DNA of 13,082 nt. Source: Oscillospiraceae bacterium (GTDB lineage Bacteria; Bacillota; Clostridia; Oscillospirales; Ruminococcaceae). Below are positions 6,228-13,082 of the stretch, in pieces. The translations under genes were made by a program, and so were the position numbers. Below the pieces are notes generated by a model. The model had not been told where the DNA came from, did no database searches, and was given only the letters and a program-made list of their open reading frames with translations. The first letter of the stretch is position 1. Each line of letters opens with the position of its first letter. The stretch covers positions 1-13,082 of the forward strand of contig CAAGJI010000033.1 of the NCBI GenBank assembly GCA_900770195.1, read 5' to 3'.

Positions 6228-7283
6228 TCAATTTTTACCTTTCATAATTTTTATTATTTTAACAAGTGCAAGTTCAACCTCAGCATTTTTATTTATTTTA
6301 CTCATAGAATTTAATCTTTTTTGAGTATCACGCAAAATTATAATGCATTTTTTTAAAACCTTGCTGCTGAATTTTCTGCAATCTCTGAAAGCATTTGTTA
6401 CCTGAAAAGAAAATCTGTATCCAAAATCGCTTTGTACCTGTTGTGGAGAAATTCCCGAATCAATGGCAGATTTTGTCCTGTACCATAAAATAAAAGTATC
6501 AGAAAGCATAAATAAAATCTGTTCAGTTTCAAGTTCATCTTTTAAAACATTGTAATTATGCATTATCTGATTTTCATTACCTGAATTTATTGCATTAGTA
6601 AGTGCATATATTTTCATATTTTCCTGTTTTGTAACAAGTTTTTCAATTGTGCTTTGTTTTATTTCACCTTTCAGAGTATATGCACAAAGTTTGTCCATTT
6701 CATTATAAACTGAATCGGATTGACAAAGGCAGTCAGTTGCAACCAGTTCAGCATTTTTTCTTGAAATTGAACAGTTTTTCGACTTTGCATATTCCATAAT
6801 GTCAGCAGACATTTCATAAGCATCTTTAATGTTGCAGACAACAGAAACACCGTTTTTATCTGCAAAATCTATCAGTTTTTTATTTTTTGCAGTTGGTTTT
6901 GTTTTACCGTCGCAGACATCGAAACCTGTTGCATTAAAAATCAGAACAGTTGTATCATTCAGGTCATTTTTCAAAGTTTTCAAAAGCTTATCGTTTTCAT
7001 CTGCTTTTTTCTTTTCGCAGTTCCAGTCATTTATAACAATACAATTATACTGACAGCCAAAAGGATACATATTTATTGAATCAGACAATTCATTTATATC
7101 AACAGAAGATGTTCCGTCATATTTTTTTACAAAGTCATTTCCCGAATCACCCATAATTTTTTTAATAAGGTCATTTGTGGAATTTAAAACCTGTGCTGTG
7201 TCATTTCCATAGAAATAATAAATTTTATAGACCATTCCCGAATTTAATTCATTCAGAAATTGTTTCTGATTTACCGAACTCAT
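6228..7283 (-). CDS. holA: DNA polymerase III delta subunit, 351 aa
   Basis: Clamp-loader subunit that opens the beta sliding clamp for the replicative polymerase. It belongs to the AAA+ family but, as is normal for delta, has no working Walker A lysine. Visible features are the N-terminal YKIYYFYGNDTAQVLN (clamp-binding region), the middle INDWNCEKKKADENDKLLKTL and TTVLIFNATG strands, and the C-terminal collar helices TEQILFMLSDTFILWYRTKSA and VELALVKIIKIM. Length matches the family (about 330-350 aa). The start overlaps the comEC stop by 4 nt (ATGA), the comEC-holA order being classic in Firmicutes. rpsT, which often follows holA, is absent here. The protein is diverged and Lys/Asn-rich like its neighbours. 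Confidence 0.9.
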   Translation of the reverse strand: MSSVNQKQFLNELNSGMVYKIYYFYGNDTAQVLNSTNDLIKKIMGDSGNDFVKKYDGTSSVDINELSDSINMYPFGCQYNCIVINDWNCEKKKADENDKLLKTLKNDLNDTTVLIFNATGFDVCDGKTKPTAKNKKLIDFADKNGVSVVCNIKDAYEMSADIMEYAKSKNCSISRKNAELVATDCLCQSDSVYNEMDKLCAYTLKGEIKQSTIEKLVTKQENMKIYALTNAINSGNENQIMHNYNVLKDELETEQILFMLSDTFILWYRTKSAIDSGISPQQVQSDFGYRFSFQVTNAFRDCRKFSSKVLKKCIIILRDTQKRLNSMSKINKNAEVELALVKIIKIMKGKN

Positions 7284-9475
7284 TTTATCTTCCTTTCTGT
7301 TAATTTTCCGTTTTTGTCAATTAAAAATTCTATATTGTAACCGCAGGAATATTTTGGCAAATATATATAATTCATTTCAAGCATTTTGTCAAAAGGGGAA
7401 TGTGAAAATTTATTTCTATAATGTTTCATATAGTATTTTATTTCAGTTGAATTTAAAAATTTTTTATCTGAAAAAGTATTTGTTTCATAATTTGAAAAGT
7501 TATTTATTTTATTGCCATATATGTAAACCGCATTGCATTTTTCTTTTAATTCATCTGTTTTTTCGCATAGTGCAAATTTAAAATTATCAAATGATATAAT
7601 AAGCATATCTGTTTTGCTTTTAATATTTAAATCATTTTTTGAGATATTTAAATTTTCATCTGTAAATGTTGGAGTACAGCCTGAAATTTTCAAATTGCAA
7701 ATCCAGTTTTTGCATTCATAAGGCATAACAACAGATGAAATATCTGTGCAGATATTTGTTTCATTAAATAAAGCGGCTGAATAAGCCTGATTTTTATTCA
7801 AAACAAGAGATGAAATGTTGTTTATACCGTTTTGCTGAATATATTTTTGTGCATAGTCAGCAGAACCGGATTTTCCTGTCATATCATAAACTATATTTGT
7901 ATTTTTATATCTTACTATTGCCACACAGTTTTTGTTGTCGCCTAAAACAGCAATTTTAAGATAATTTTTTTCCTTTACAGAATCATAAAAATATAAAACA
8001 GATGATGCAAATATTGAAAAAGAAATAGTAAAAGCTGTAAATTTCGGGTTTTTATATAACAGATATACAGCTGCAATTATTGCTGCCATAAAAAGAAAAG
8101 CAATGCTGAAATATTTTTTTCCAAATGAAATATGTGAAAAAGGCAATGAAGCTGTAAAATCTGTTATTTTTATGATTATAAAAACGAGTAATTTAATAAC
8201 AGGTTTAAAAATTGCCATAATCGGGTTGAATCCTGCCGTCAAAAAAATAACAAACGACAAAAACAAAACAATCATACAAATCGGAACTAAAAAAATATTG
8301 CTGAAAGGAGAAATAATTGAAGTTTCATCAAAAAACATTGCAGAAACAGGGAAGACACACAAAGAAACGCAAATCATAGTTATAAGCGAATTAAGAATTT
8401 TTGGAATATTGTAATGTTTTTTTATTTTTTCAACAAAATAAGGTGCGGCGACGCTTATGCCGTAAGTACCTGAAACGGACAGCAGGAAAGATGCATTTAT
8501 TATAAGATAAGGCTGAAAAATCAGCATAAAAAATACGCAAAGCATAAGGGAATTCAAAGGGTCATTTTTTCTGAAAATAAGTTCTGCCTGTTTAGATAAA
8601 ATAATCATAATACCTGCACGAATAACCGAAACAGGAGAGTCAACACATATTGAAAACAAAACAACTGCAATAATCGAAATCAAAAATGTTATTATTTTAG
8701 GTATCCTGAATTTTTTCAGAATAAAGCATATCAGACTTATAAAAAACACAAGATGAAGTCCTGAAATAGCCATAAGATGCCCTATACCTGTTCTGTAAAA
8801 AGCAGTTTTCTGATTATCATCAAGGTTTGTTTTATCACCGAACATCATAGCATTTACAATTCCGCCTGTTGCTGTTCCGTATTTCTGATTAATTTTTGAT
8901 GAAATTTGCTTTCTGTAATCTTTTATCGGGCGAATTAATCTGTTTTTTGCAGAAACGTTACTTTTTAAGTTTATTTCTTCAATATTTTGCGGATTCAGAT
9001 ATATATTTTTACCTGCATTATAATTATAAGATGAAAACAGGTAACTGTTTTCATAAGTTGTAAAATCTGATTTTAAAGTTATAATATCTCCGTATTTTCC
9101 GCCAATATCATCTGTGTATACGGACAAAGTTGCTTTTTTTCCGTTTTCAAATTTTCCTTTTAATGTATATGATGTTTTGTCCTGTGCATATTCTTTTATA
9201 TTTGTTATTTTTCCTGAAAAAGTATGTATTCCGGTTGTATATCTGCTTATTAATTCATTTTTTGATAAATTATAACCTGAAAACAGTGAAAAAGCAAGCA
9301 GACACGACAAAACAGTTATAAAAAACTGTTTTTCCTGCATTTTTTTAAGTTTAATCAATACAATTCCCGAAAAAAGATATAAACATGACAAAACAACATA
9401 TAATTTTATATTCTGAAAAATAATAAAAAGAGAGATTATAAAAGGGATAGTTAAAAATAACGTTTTTCTCTTCAA
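7280..9475 (-). CDS. comEC: ComEC/Rec2 DNA-uptake channel with a degenerate C-terminal beta-lactamase-like domain, 731 aa
   Basis: Integral membrane protein that carries transforming single-stranded DNA into the cell. The layout is two or three N-terminal membrane helices (about 5-70), an OB-fold-like outer domain (about 80-170), then the competence channel domain (about 200-475). The signature there is GIGHLMAISGLHLVFF (230-245), with PVSVIRAGIM (281-290). The C-terminal part (about 505-650) lines up with a metallo-beta-lactamase fold: IAVLGDNKNCVAIV stands in place of the usual V-G-Q-G-D strand. The metal motif H-x-H-x-D-H is replaced by K561-N-Q563-A-Y565-S566, so it should not bind the usual metals. 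The start is TTG at 9475, supported by AAGGAG 8 nt upstream; the next ATG is 45 codons further in, past the first membrane helix. It lies 35 nt after the HIT gene and overlaps holA by 4 nt. No comEA is nearby. Confidence 0.9.
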   Translation of the reverse strand: MKRKTLFLTIPFIISLFIIFQNIKLYVVLSCLYLFSGIVLIKLKKMQEKQFFITVLSCLLAFSLFSGYNLSKNELISRYTTGIHTFSGKITNIKEYAQDKTSYTLKGKFENGKKATLSVYTDDIGGKYGDIITLKSDFTTYENSYLFSSYNYNAGKNIYLNPQNIEEINLKSNVSAKNRLIRPIKDYRKQISSKINQKYGTATGGIVNAMMFGDKTNLDDNQKTAFYRTGIGHLMAISGLHLVFFISLICFILKKFRIPKIITFLISIIAVVLFSICVDSPVSVIRAGIMIILSKQAELIFRKNDPLNSLMLCVFFMLIFQPYLIINASFLLSVSGTYGISVAAPYFVEKIKKHYNIPKILNSLITMICVSLCVFPVSAMFFDETSIISPFSNIFLVPICMIVLFLSFVIFLTAGFNPIMAIFKPVIKLLVFIIIKITDFTASLPFSHISFGKKYFSIAFLFMAAIIAAVYLLYKNPKFTAFTISFSIFASSVLYFYDSVKEKNYLKIAVLGDNKNCVAIVRYKNTNIVYDMTGKSGSADYAQKYIQQNGINNISSLVLNKNQAYSAALFNETNICTDISSVVMPYECKNWICNLKISGCTPTFTDENLNISKNDLNIKSKTDMLIISFDNFKFALCEKTDELKEKCNAVYIYGNKINNFSNYETNTFSDKKFLNSTEIKYYMKHYRNKFSHSPFDKMLEMNYIYLPKYSCGYNIEFLIDKNGKLTERKIK

Positions 9476-9483
9476 AATAATCT

Positions 9484-9489
9484 CTCCTT
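9484..9489 (-). promoter_or_regulatory. Shine-Dalgarno site supporting a TTG start for comEC
   Basis: AAGGAG on the minus strand, 8 nt before TTG at 9475. No ATG or GTG in frame has a comparable site, so the rare TTG start is preferred. It may lower ComEC output relative to its neighbours. Confidence 0.8.
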
Positions 9490-9510
9490 ATTTTATTAAA
9501 CTGTTTTTAA

Positions 9511-9870
9511 TTATTCAACTGCCTGAACAGATTCAGGTCCCCAACCCATTTTTACTCCTGCAAGCATATGGAAATGAAGATGAGGTACTGTCTGACCTGC
9601 GTTTTCACCGCAGTTTGTTATTATTCTGTATCCGTCTGAAATGCCTTTTTCAGCTGCAATCTTTGCTGCAACTTCAAAAATATGTGCAACAACAGATGAA
9701 TTTTCAGAATTTATTTCTGATGCACCTGAAATATGTTTCTTTGGAATGAGAAGATAATGTATAGGTGCAATAGGTGCAATATCAGCAAATACATATACCA
9801 AATCGTCTTCGTATATTTTAGTGCTTGGAATTTCACCAGCAACTATTTTACAAAATAAGCAATCTGCCAT
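9511..9870 (-). CDS. HIT family (HINT-like) nucleotide hydrolase, 119 aa
   Basis: Small cytosolic purine-nucleotide phosphoramidase or hydrolase of the histidine-triad superfamily. The triad is clear as HLHFHML (97-103), with His97, His99 and His101, preceded by GENAGQTVPH as in HINT1-like proteins. The N-terminal CLFCKIVAGEIP (4-15) has the CxxC pair that binds zinc in many bacterial members, and LIPKKHI (41-47) is the usual core strand. Length is typical (110-140 aa). The ATG at 9870 is chosen because AAGAGG lies 8 nt before it; an in-frame GTG three codons earlier leaves too little spacing. The Shine-Dalgarno overlaps the alaS stop codon, so translation is probably coupled. HINT proteins can hydrolyse aminoacyl-adenylates, which fits its place next to alaS, although this role is inferred. 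Confidence 0.95.
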   Translation of the reverse strand: MADCLFCKIVAGEIPSTKIYEDDLVYVFADIAPIAPIHYLLIPKKHISGASEINSENSSVVAHIFEVAAKIAAEKGISDGYRIITNCGENAGQTVPHLHFHMLAGVKMGWGPESVQAVE

Positions 9871-9878
9871 TTTAAACA

Positions 9879-9884
9879 CCTCTT
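9879..9884 (-). promoter_or_regulatory. Shine-Dalgarno site of the HIT gene overlapping the alaS stop
   Basis: AAGAGG on the minus strand, 8 nt before the ATG at 9870. It overlaps the alaS stop codon (9885-9883), consistent with ribosome hand-over from alaS to the HIT gene. Confidence 0.75.
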
Positions 9885-12531
9885 ATTTAATAAAGTCTTT
9901 AATTATTGTTTCAACAGACATAAGGGCTTCATCAGTCATATATGTTTTGCCGATACCTGCCATTGCGTGGTCAGGTCTTCCGCCTCCCTTGCCGCCTGTT
10001 ATAGCAGCGACTCTCTGAACAATTTTACCTGCGTGAACGCCCTTATCCTGTGCTGCCTTTGTTGCAACGCAATATAAAGTGCCTTTTTCGCCTGTAACTC
10101 CTGCAAATACTGCTATTACAGCACCGTCAACAGATTTAACCTGATCGCCGAGTTCCTGAAGGTCCTTTGCCTGTGCACCGTTTATCATTGTAGAAATAAT
10201 CTTAACACCATCAACTTTCTTTGCAGAATCAAGAATGCTGTTGAGTTTGCTTCCTGCAAGTTTGCTGCTGAGTGCATTTATTTCCTTGTCTTTTGCCTTG
10301 AGTTCAGCCATAACAGATGCACACTTTTCAGGAATATCATTTATTCCAGGGAGTTTAAGTGCAGCAGCTGAAGCTGTGATTGTATTGTAATATGAATCAA
10401 GAAGTTCAAGAACATTTTTACCTGTTGCAGCTTCAATTCTTCTTACACCTGATGCAACAGATGTTTCAGAAATTATTCTGAAAAGACCGATTTTTGCTGT
10501 GTTGTCAACGTGTGTACCGCCGCAGAATTCAACTGAATAATCACCAACTGAAACAACCCTTACAATATCGCCGTATTTTTCGCCAAATAAAGCCATAGCA
10601 CCGAGTTTTTTAGCTTCTTCAATAGGCATTTCCTTTGTTGTGACTTCAATTGCATCAAGAATTTTTTCATTTACAATATTTTCAACTTTTTTAAGTTCTT
10701 CCTGAGTAAGTGCAGAGAAATGTGAGAAGTCAAATCTTACACGTTCTTCATTAACAAGCTGTCCTGCCTGATGTACATGGTCGCCAAGAACTTCTCTGAG
10801 TGCCGCCTGAAGAATATGTGCTGTTGTGTGGTTTCTCATTATGCTTTTTCTGCGTTCAACATCAATTTCAGCCGAAACAGTATCACCTGTTCTTAAAACG
10901 CCTTCTGTTACAGATGCAATATGGAGGAAATGACCTTCATCATTTTTTATTGTTGAAGAAACCGCTGCAACTGTGTCAGCTGTCGAGACTTTACCTGTAT
11001 CTCCAACCTGTCCGCCGCTTTCAGCATAGAAAGGAGTTGTATCAAGAACGATAGTTACATCATCGCCTTCAACCGCTTCATCAACTTTGTTTCCGTCATT
11101 ATAAATTGCAAGAACTTTTGCCTTTGCAGAAGTTTCTTTATATCCGACAAAATTTGTCTTTGGTGCATCAATTTTTATGCTGTTGTCTGCCCATGAAGAA
11201 TTTGCTTTTGCAAGGTGGTCTGCACGTGCTGTTTCTCTCTGCTGTGCAACAAGTTCATCAAATCTCGCGTGGTCAACATCAAGACCTTTTTCGGCTGCAA
11301 TTTCAATTGTAAGGTCGATAGGGAAGCCGTATGTATCGCTAAGTTTAAAGCAGTCATCACCTGAAAGTGTCTTTTTGCCTTCTTCTTCAAGTTTTTCAAT
11401 GAAACCATTAAGAAGTTCCATACCTTTATCGATTGTTTTAGCGAAAGCTTCTTCTTCCTTTTCGATAACTTTCTTGATATATTCTTCTTTTTCACGAAGT
11501 TCAGGGTAAGCTGATTCATTTTCTTTTATAACAGTATCACATACATTATAAAGGAAAGCACCATTTATACCAAGGAGTCTGCCATGACGTGCAGCACGTC
11601 TTAAAAGTCTTCTTAAAACGTAGCCTCTGCCTTCATTTGAAGGAAGTATGCCGTCACCTACCATAAATGTTGTGCTTCTTATGTGGTCTGTGATTACACG
11701 AAGTGAAACGTCTGTTTTATCGTCCTGACCGTATTCAACACCTGCAATTCTGCTTATGTGTTTCATAATGTTCTGAACTGTATCAACTTCAAATAAGTTA
11801 TCAACACCCTGAACAACACAGGCAAGTCTTTCAAGACCCATACCTGTATCAATGTTTTTGTGTTCCATTTCAGCATAGTGACCGTTTCCGTCACTGTCAT
11901 ACTGACTGAATACAAGGTTCCATACTTCAACATATCTGTCGCATTCGCAGCCTACCTTACAATCAGGTTTTCCGCAGCCTTTTTCAGGACCTCTGTCATA
12001 ATAAATTTCTGAACATGGACCGCAAGGACCTGAACCATGTTCCCAGAAATTATCTTCACGCCCGAAATGAACCATATGTGTAGGGTCAACGCCTATATGT
12101 TCTGTCCAAAGTTTGTAAGCTTCTTCATCGTAGTCATCTTTATCCTTGAAAACTGAAATATAAAGCTTATCTTTTTCAAGACCGACTTTTTCTGTGAAAA
12201 ATTCCCAAGCCCATTCAATAGCTTCTTTTTTAAAGTAATCGCCGAATGAGAAGTTGCCAAGCATTTCAAAATATGTGCCGTGTCTTGCTGTTTTGCCAAC
12301 TCTTTCAATATCAGGAGTTCTGATACATTTCTGACAAGTTGTTACTCTTGTATTAGGAGGAGTTGCCTGTCCGAGAAAATACTTTTTAAGAGGTGCCATA
12401 CCTGAATTTATAAGGAGAAGACTTTTATCTCCCTGTGGCACAAGTGAAAAACTTGGAAGTCTTGTGTGATTTTTGCTTTCAAAAAATGAAAGGAAAAGTT
12501 CTCTAAGTTCGTTTAATCCACGATACTGCAT
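9883..12531 (-). CDS. alaS: Alanine--tRNA ligase, 882 aa
   Basis: Charges tRNA-Ala with alanine in the cytosol and hydrolyses mischarged Ser- or Gly-tRNA-Ala. Domains in order: class II catalytic core (1-250) with TRLPSFSLVP, FLGQATPPNTRVTTCQKCIRTPDI, GNFSFGDYFK and DTGMGLERL; the tRNA-recognition helical domain (about 250-460); the editing domain with Zn ligands His568 and His572 (HTTAH) and Cys670 and His674 (CGGTH); and the C-Ala domain (about 735-882) with GGKGGGRPDHAMAGIG. Length is normal (about 870-880). A cysteine-rich insert (Cys186, Cys191, Cys195 and Cys197) sits in the core, as seen in clostridial forms. AAAGGAG precedes the ATG by 9 nt. It is first in the operon and controlled by the T-box upstream. 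Codon use is less AT-rich than in the comEC-to-SGNH block. Confidence 0.98.
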   Translation of the reverse strand: MQYRGLNELRELFLSFFESKNHTRLPSFSLVPQGDKSLLLINSGMAPLKKYFLGQATPPNTRVTTCQKCIRTPDIERVGKTARHGTYFEMLGNFSFGDYFKKEAIEWAWEFFTEKVGLEKDKLYISVFKDKDDYDEEAYKLWTEHIGVDPTHMVHFGREDNFWEHGSGPCGPCSEIYYDRGPEKGCGKPDCKVGCECDRYVEVWNLVFSQYDSDGNGHYAEMEHKNIDTGMGLERLACVVQGVDNLFEVDTVQNIMKHISRIAGVEYGQDDKTDVSLRVITDHIRSTTFMVGDGILPSNEGRGYVLRRLLRRAARHGRLLGINGAFLYNVCDTVIKENESAYPELREKEEYIKKVIEKEEEAFAKTIDKGMELLNGFIEKLEEEGKKTLSGDDCFKLSDTYGFPIDLTIEIAAEKGLDVDHARFDELVAQQRETARADHLAKANSSWADNSIKIDAPKTNFVGYKETSAKAKVLAIYNDGNKVDEAVEGDDVTIVLDTTPFYAESGGQVGDTGKVSTADTVAAVSSTIKNDEGHFLHIASVTEGVLRTGDTVSAEIDVERRKSIMRNHTTAHILQAALREVLGDHVHQAGQLVNEERVRFDFSHFSALTQEELKKVENIVNEKILDAIEVTTKEMPIEEAKKLGAMALFGEKYGDIVRVVSVGDYSVEFCGGTHVDNTAKIGLFRIISETSVASGVRRIEAATGKNVLELLDSYYNTITASAAALKLPGINDIPEKCASVMAELKAKDKEINALSSKLAGSKLNSILDSAKKVDGVKIISTMINGAQAKDLQELGDQVKSVDGAVIAVFAGVTGEKGTLYCVATKAAQDKGVHAGKIVQRVAAITGGKGGGRPDHAMAGIGKTYMTDEALMSVETIIKDFIK

Positions 12532-12572
12532 AAAAATATGCTCCTTTTTTTAATATTTACAGCCTGAAACAG

Positions 12573-12610
12573 AAAAAAAGCCTGTCGCCGCCAAATGGGA
12601 CGAAGGCTTT
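12573..12610 (-). terminator. T-box leader terminator hairpin of alaS
   Basis: On the minus strand AAAGCCT (12610-12604) pairs with AGGCTTT (12583-12577). The stem continues inward through TCGTC with GGCGA, and a run of seven U follows (12579-12573). The 5' arm begins right after the T-box sequence, so the antiterminator and terminator exclude each other as in known T-box leaders. Uncharged tRNA-Ala should favour readthrough into alaS. Confidence 0.93.
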
Positions 12611-12797
12611 CGTGTTACCACCCAAGTTCAGAGAAAACAGATATTTTCTCCCTCGATTTTCTTTAACGCAGAAAATACGCCCGATTTTCATCAGAAGCTC
12701 GGAGGCAGCACCTGCGTTCTTTGCAAAGAGGTTCTCAGCCACCCTCGTTCTCTGTATTGCAAGATACCGCAGTCAATCTCGTCAACGCTGTACATTT
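12573..12797 (-). ncRNA. T-box leader (alanine, specifier GCA) for the alaS operon
   Basis: Cis-acting RNA that senses uncharged tRNA-Ala and switches terminator to antiterminator. The conserved T-box sequence AACTTGGGTGGTAACACG lies at 12628-12611, just before the terminator hairpin. Stem I is closed by GCGTT (12788-12784) with AACGC (12718-12714). On its 3' side, TTTGCAAAG holds the triplet GCA (12724-12722), an alanine codon followed by a purine, where a specifier is expected. An apical GAGG...CCTC arm lies above it. A stem III-like hairpin, GAGAAAA with TTTTCTC, comes just before the T-box sequence. Predicted transcription starts near 12797. No terminator is seen between the genes downstream, so this leader may set expression of the whole eight-gene unit. 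Confidence 0.95.
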
Positions 12798-12803
12798 TTA
12801 CTT

Positions 12804-12832
12804 ATTATATCACATTAAAATTTAAAAGTCAA
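12804..12832 (-). promoter_or_regulatory. Sigma-A promoter of the alaS T-box operon
   Basis: On the minus strand TTGACT (12832-12827), a 17-nt spacer and TATAAT (12809-12804), with TG one base before the -10 box (extended -10). The start near 12797 lies just before Stem I of the T-box. Confidence 0.9.
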
Positions 12833-13082
12833 TAGATTAAAAAAAAAAATCCATGGAAATCAGTTTTCAAATTATTGCCTTTTGGGGGATGAGACAATTA
12901 TTTTATATTTCTTTTTTACTCAAAAATTTTTATATCTGCCTGGCAATCAGCAAACATTAGTTTTGTTTTCCTATCTTATATCATATCGCAACTTTAAAGT
13001 AAATATTTTAATTTCTTTTCAGCATTTTGCATAATTTTATTGTTAATGTTTTAGTAGTTTTTAAATCATAATATTTTAAAAT
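12833..13082. other. AT-rich intergenic stretch at the right end
   Basis: No supported gene. The stretch holds an A9-10 run (12839-12849), a CCCCC/GGGGG patch near 12885 and a 13-codon open frame on the minus strand (12957-12916) without a usable ribosome site. A second promoter-like pair is listed separately. The next gene must lie beyond the window. Confidence 0.5.
12975..13003 (-). promoter_or_regulatory. Possible second, distal minus-strand promoter
   Basis: TTTACT (13003-12998), a 17-nt spacer and TATAAG (12980-12975), with TG one base before the -10 element. It points toward alaS about 170 bp upstream of the main promoter. It could add a longer alaS transcript or drive a short RNA. AT-rich DNA throws up such matches by chance. 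Confidence 0.3.

Noticed and set aside
10800..11519. Open frames of 68-114 codons on both strands inside alaS
   Set aside because: They are shadow frames of a full-length, highly conserved alaS; they show no ribosome sites or domains.
12557..12818. Two short open frames (61 and 68 codons) across the T-box leader
   Set aside because: They are explained by the structured leader RNA; neither has a ribosome site or a recognisable protein.
12916..12957. 13-residue minus-strand open frame (MFADCQADIKIFE)
   Set aside because: It is too short, and its only AGGA-like site would lie at the very start of the predicted transcript.

Overview
The window looks like chromosome from a low-GC Firmicute of the class Clostridia, probably a Ruminococcus-like member of the Oscillospiraceae. 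This is an inference from very AT-rich DNA, textbook sigma-A promoters (TTGACA/TATAAT, 17-nt spacers), strong Shine-Dalgarno sites, a T-box leader, RNase M5 with its Firmicute C-terminal domain, and the comEC-holA gene order. I see no phage, transposon, CRISPR, rRNA or tRNA genes.

Left part (1-2685): a monocistronic iron-dependent alcohol dehydrogenase (+) is read from an extended -10 promoter through a leader of about 155 nt. The two ends of that leader can pair over a long range. The gene converges on a small zinc-ribbon membrane protein (-), and the two share a bidirectional terminator. The zinc-ribbon gene and the HU gene (+) are divergent; their intergenic region carries two consensus promoters and an 18-bp perfect palindrome. 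HU converges on the long minus-strand operon and shares a second bidirectional terminator with it.

Right part (2690-12832, minus strand): one tightly packed unit reads alaS - HIT - comEC - holA - rnmV - MBOAT - SGNH/DHHW-like - GNAT. It is headed by an alanine T-box (specifier GCA) behind a sigma-A promoter. Gaps are 12, 35, -4, 1, -4, 11 and -1 nt, with no internal terminator seen. Readthrough at the T-box could therefore tie expression of DNA uptake (ComEC), replication (Pol III delta), 5S rRNA maturation (RNase M5) and an envelope-modification-like pair to the charging state of tRNA-Ala.

Most notable: the MBOAT protein and its SGNH partner have the architecture of a polysaccharide O-acetylation pair (AlgI with AlgJ/AlgX, or DltB/DltD-like). 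Yet the MBOAT lacks both conserved histidines (Asn269 and Phe305 in their place), and the SGNH protein lacks the histidine of its D-x-H-W motif (Leu178 in its place). Both reading frames are intact. This suggests a retained, co-diverged pair with a different or non-catalytic role. In addition, the C-terminal metallo-beta-lactamase-like domain of ComEC has lost all four residues of its HxHxDH metal motif.
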